A DNA stretch of 64,000 bases, taken from NCBI RefSeq assembly GCF_014206975.1, contig NZ_JACHOU010000002.1, positions 1 through 64,000 on the forward strand, written 5' to 3'. This DNA comes from Aminobacter aganoensis (GTDB lineage Bacteria > Pseudomonadota > Alphaproteobacteria > Rhizobiales > Rhizobiaceae). The notes under the pieces were generated by a model that saw nothing but the letters and a program-made list of their open reading frames with translations, was not told the origin of the DNA and made no database searches. The position numbers were made by a program, and so were the translations under genes. Shown here piece after piece: positions 62,453 through 64,000 of the stretch (position 1 is the stretch's first letter; each line of letters starts with the position of its first letter).

Positions 62453-62473
62453 TAAGTCAAGTCAGTTGACTTA
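62453..62473. promoter_or_regulatory. Dyad operator, candidate ROK site
   Basis: TAAGTCAA, five bases, TTGACTTA: perfect eight-base arms in the ROK/sugar-operon gap, 44 bases from the ROK start and within reach of promoters in both directions. The right arm contains a TTGACT that could be a -35 element, so binding would block it. Confidence 0.65.
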
Positions 62474-62649
62474 ATAAGGAGCCGTGAGAGTTCCGGGGAA
62501 TGAAGACGGCTGGAGCCGTCGCGCTTTTCGACTGTGACACCGCCTGGGAAAGAACGCCGAGACCTTCGCGCGATGCCTTTCCGAAGCGAGATGACGGCGC
62601 GTGGCGCCGGCATCGCAGGAATTGCCAACGTCAGATAATGGAGGATGCA

Positions 62650-63885
62650 ATGTTGAAATCGTTTAGCAGGATGCTGCTTGGGGCGGCTCTCATTGGCGCG
62701 GCTTTCGTGCCCCAGGCTTTCGCCGAAACGTCAATCAATGCGCTGTTCATGGCGCAGGCCGCCTACAGCGAGGCGGACGTGCGGGCCATGAGTGAAGCCT
62801 TCACCAAGGCCAATCCCGACATCAAGGTGAACCTCGAATTCGTGCCCTATGAAGGCTTGCACGACAAGACCGTGCTGGCCCAGGGTTCGGGCGGCTACGA
62901 CGTGGTGCTGTTCGACGTCATCTGGCCCGCCGAATATGCCAGCAACAACGTGCTGGTCGACGTCTCCTCGCGCATCACCGACGACATGAAGAAGGGCGTG
63001 CTGCCGGGCGCCTGGACCACCGTCAACTATGACGGCAAGTCTTATGGGATGCCCTGGATTCTCGACACCAAGTATCTGTTCTACAACAAGGAAATCCTAG
63101 AGAAGGCGGGCATCCAGAATCCACCCAAGACCTGGGATGAACTGGCCGAACAGGCCAAGATCATCAAGGACAAGGGCCTGCTGGCAACACCGATCTCGTG
63201 GAGCTGGTCGCAGGCTGAAGCCGCGATCTGCGACTACACCACGCTGGTCAGCGCCTATGGCGGTGAATTCCTGAAGGACGGCAAGCCGGCGTTCCAGAGC
63301 GGCGGCGGGCTCGACGCGCTGAACTACATGGTGACCAGCTACACCTCCGGCCTGACCAACCCGAACTCCAAGGAGTTCCTCGAAGAGGACGTCCGCAAGG
63401 TCTTCCAGAACGGCGAAGCCGCCTTCGCACTCAACTGGACCTACATGTACAACATGGCCAACGACCCCAAGGACAGCAAGGTCGCGGGTAAGGTCGGCGT
63501 CGTTCCCGCCCCCGGCGTCGCAGGCAAGAGCGAGGTGTCGGCCGTCAACGGTTCGATGGGTCTCGGCATCACCACGGCCAGCAAGAACCCCGACGAGGCG
63601 TGGAAATTCATCACCTTCATGACCTCGCAGGCGACGCAGAACCAGTATGCCAAGCTGAGCCTGCCGATCTGGGCTTCGTCATACGAGGATCCGGCCGTCA
63701 CCAAGGGACAGGAAGAGCTGATCGCCGCAGCCAAGATCGGCCTGGCCGCGATGTATCCGCGCCCGACGACGCCGAAGTACCAGGAGCTGTCGACGGCGCT
63801 GCAGCAGGCAATTCAGGAATCCCTGCTTGGTCAAGCCAAGCCGGAAGACGCGCTCAAGGGGGCTGCCGAAAACAGCGGCCTGTAA
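62650..63885 (+). CDS. Sugar ABC transporter binding protein (family 1)
   Basis: A 411-residue periplasmic protein of the maltose/multiple-sugar binding class (SBP_bac_1). The signal peptide ends AFA-E near residue 26. It has the family features GYDVVLFDVIWPAEYA, YNKEILEKAGI and PKTWDEL. ATG 62650 is set by GGAGG eight bases upstream; about 50 upstream codons overlap the promoter and are not coding. It starts an operon continued by a permease at the window edge. The ligand is not predictable; control by the divergent ROK repressor suggests a catabolic sugar. Confidence 0.92.
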   Translation: MLKSFSRMLLGAALIGAAFVPQAFAETSINALFMAQAAYSEADVRAMSEAFTKANPDIKVNLEFVPYEGLHDKTVLAQGSGGYDVVLFDVIWPAEYASNNVLVDVSSRITDDMKKGVLPGAWTTVNYDGKSYGMPWILDTKYLFYNKEILEKAGIQNPPKTWDELAEQAKIIKDKGLLATPISWSWSQAEAAICDYTTLVSAYGGEFLKDGKPAFQSGGGLDALNYMVTSYTSGLTNPNSKEFLEEDVRKVFQNGEAAFALNWTYMYNMANDPKDSKVAGKVGVVPAPGVAGKSEVSAVNGSMGLGITTASKNPDEAWKFITFMTSQATQNQYAKLSLPIWASSYEDPAVTKGQEELIAAAKIGLAAMYPRPTTPKYQELSTALQQAIQESLLGQAKPEDALKGAAENSGL

Positions 63886-63903
63886 GCTTTACTGCCCCAA
63901 CTT

Positions 63904-63925
63904 CCGGGCGGCTCCGGCCGCCCGG
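63904..63925 (+). terminator. Intercistronic hairpin after the sugar-binding protein gene
   Basis: CCGGGCGGC, loop TCCG, GCCGCCCGG is a perfect nine-pair GC stem between the binding protein and the permease. A weak CCCTTTCGTTT tail follows. It probably acts as partial terminator or mRNA stabiliser, giving more binding protein than permease. Confidence 0.65.
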
Positions 63926-63957
63926 CCCTTTCGTTTCCAATAATAAAGAGTCGCCTC

Positions 63958-64000
63958 ATGTCGGGCTCATGGATGACGACCCGCGCATGGCTGCTGATGC
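63958..64000 (+). CDS. Start of sugar ABC transporter permease (cut by window edge)
   Basis: ATG 63958 begins MSGSWMTTRAWLLM and runs off the window after 14 codons, entering a hydrophobic segment. AATAAAGAG lies seven bases upstream as ribosome-binding site. Position directly after a family 1 sugar-binding protein makes a MalF/UgpA-type permease likely, but too little is visible for certainty. Confidence 0.55.
   Translation, partial: MSGSWMTTRAWLLM

Overview
The window reads as chromosomal DNA of a high-GC alphaproteobacterium. A rhizobial lineage (Hyphomicrobiales, Mesorhizobium/Aminobacter-like) is my inference. It rests on a fused MrpA-MrpB subunit of the kind known as PhaAB in rhizobia, an EcfG-type stress promoter, an HWE-family histidine kinase, and genes tightly packed through ATGA and TGATG overlaps. 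I saw no tRNA, rRNA, CRISPR array, insertion sequence or phage gene.

Region 1 (1-18300) is a sulfate-ester uptake and hydrolysis island. It carries three formylglycine sulfatases (A, B, C), two true formylglycine-generating enzymes (FGE1, FGE2), two complete NitT/TauT-type ABC importers, a LysR regulator and a GntR regulator. FGE2-importer1-sulfataseB (minus strand) and GntR-importer2-sulfataseC (plus strand) diverge as near mirror images around a perfect 18-bp palindrome. No sulfatase or FGE has a signal peptide, so the likely scheme is: import the sulfate ester, then cleave it in the cytoplasm. Sulfatase A lies in an operon FGE1-sulfataseA-nucleoside hydrolase. That operon abuts a degraded deoC fragment next to a deoR gene with a long dyad operator, so the island appears to have landed in or replaced part of a deoxyribonucleoside-catabolism locus.

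Region 2 (18350-26400) is a branched-chain keto-acid catabolic operon: bkdA1, bkdA2, bkdB, lpdV, a thiolase and an acyl-CoA dehydrogenase, with a divergent Lrp-type regulator (bkdR).

Region 3 (26500-31250) holds a small amine/amino-acid-oxidase plus cupin operon. It diverges from a TetR regulator broken by an in-frame stop, with two matching GTACA-N4-TGTAC operators between them. RecQ follows.

Region 4 (31244-38690) is a complete six-gene Mrp (Pha) cation/proton antiporter operon (mrpAB, C, D, E, F, G), then a PAS-PAS-HWE histidine kinase behind a GGAAC-N16-CGTT promoter.

Region 5 (38719-58270) looks like an exopolysaccharide production and modification locus. One part is an amide-forming module: NadE-like ligase, AMP-forming acyl ligase, acyl carrier protein, AsnB, a PrmC-like methyltransferase and an acetyltransferase-like protein. 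The other part is an envelope module: two Sel1-repeat periplasmic proteins, a polytopic GT-C-like protein, a flippase fused to a kinase-like domain, a secreted GH16 glycanase, a FemAB-like transferase and a POTRA protein without a barrel.

Region 6 (58511-64000) has an FtsK/SpoIIIE translocase without N-terminal membrane segments and a strong terminator. A ROK repressor then diverges from a sugar ABC operon, which begins with a binding protein and is cut by the window edge in the permease.
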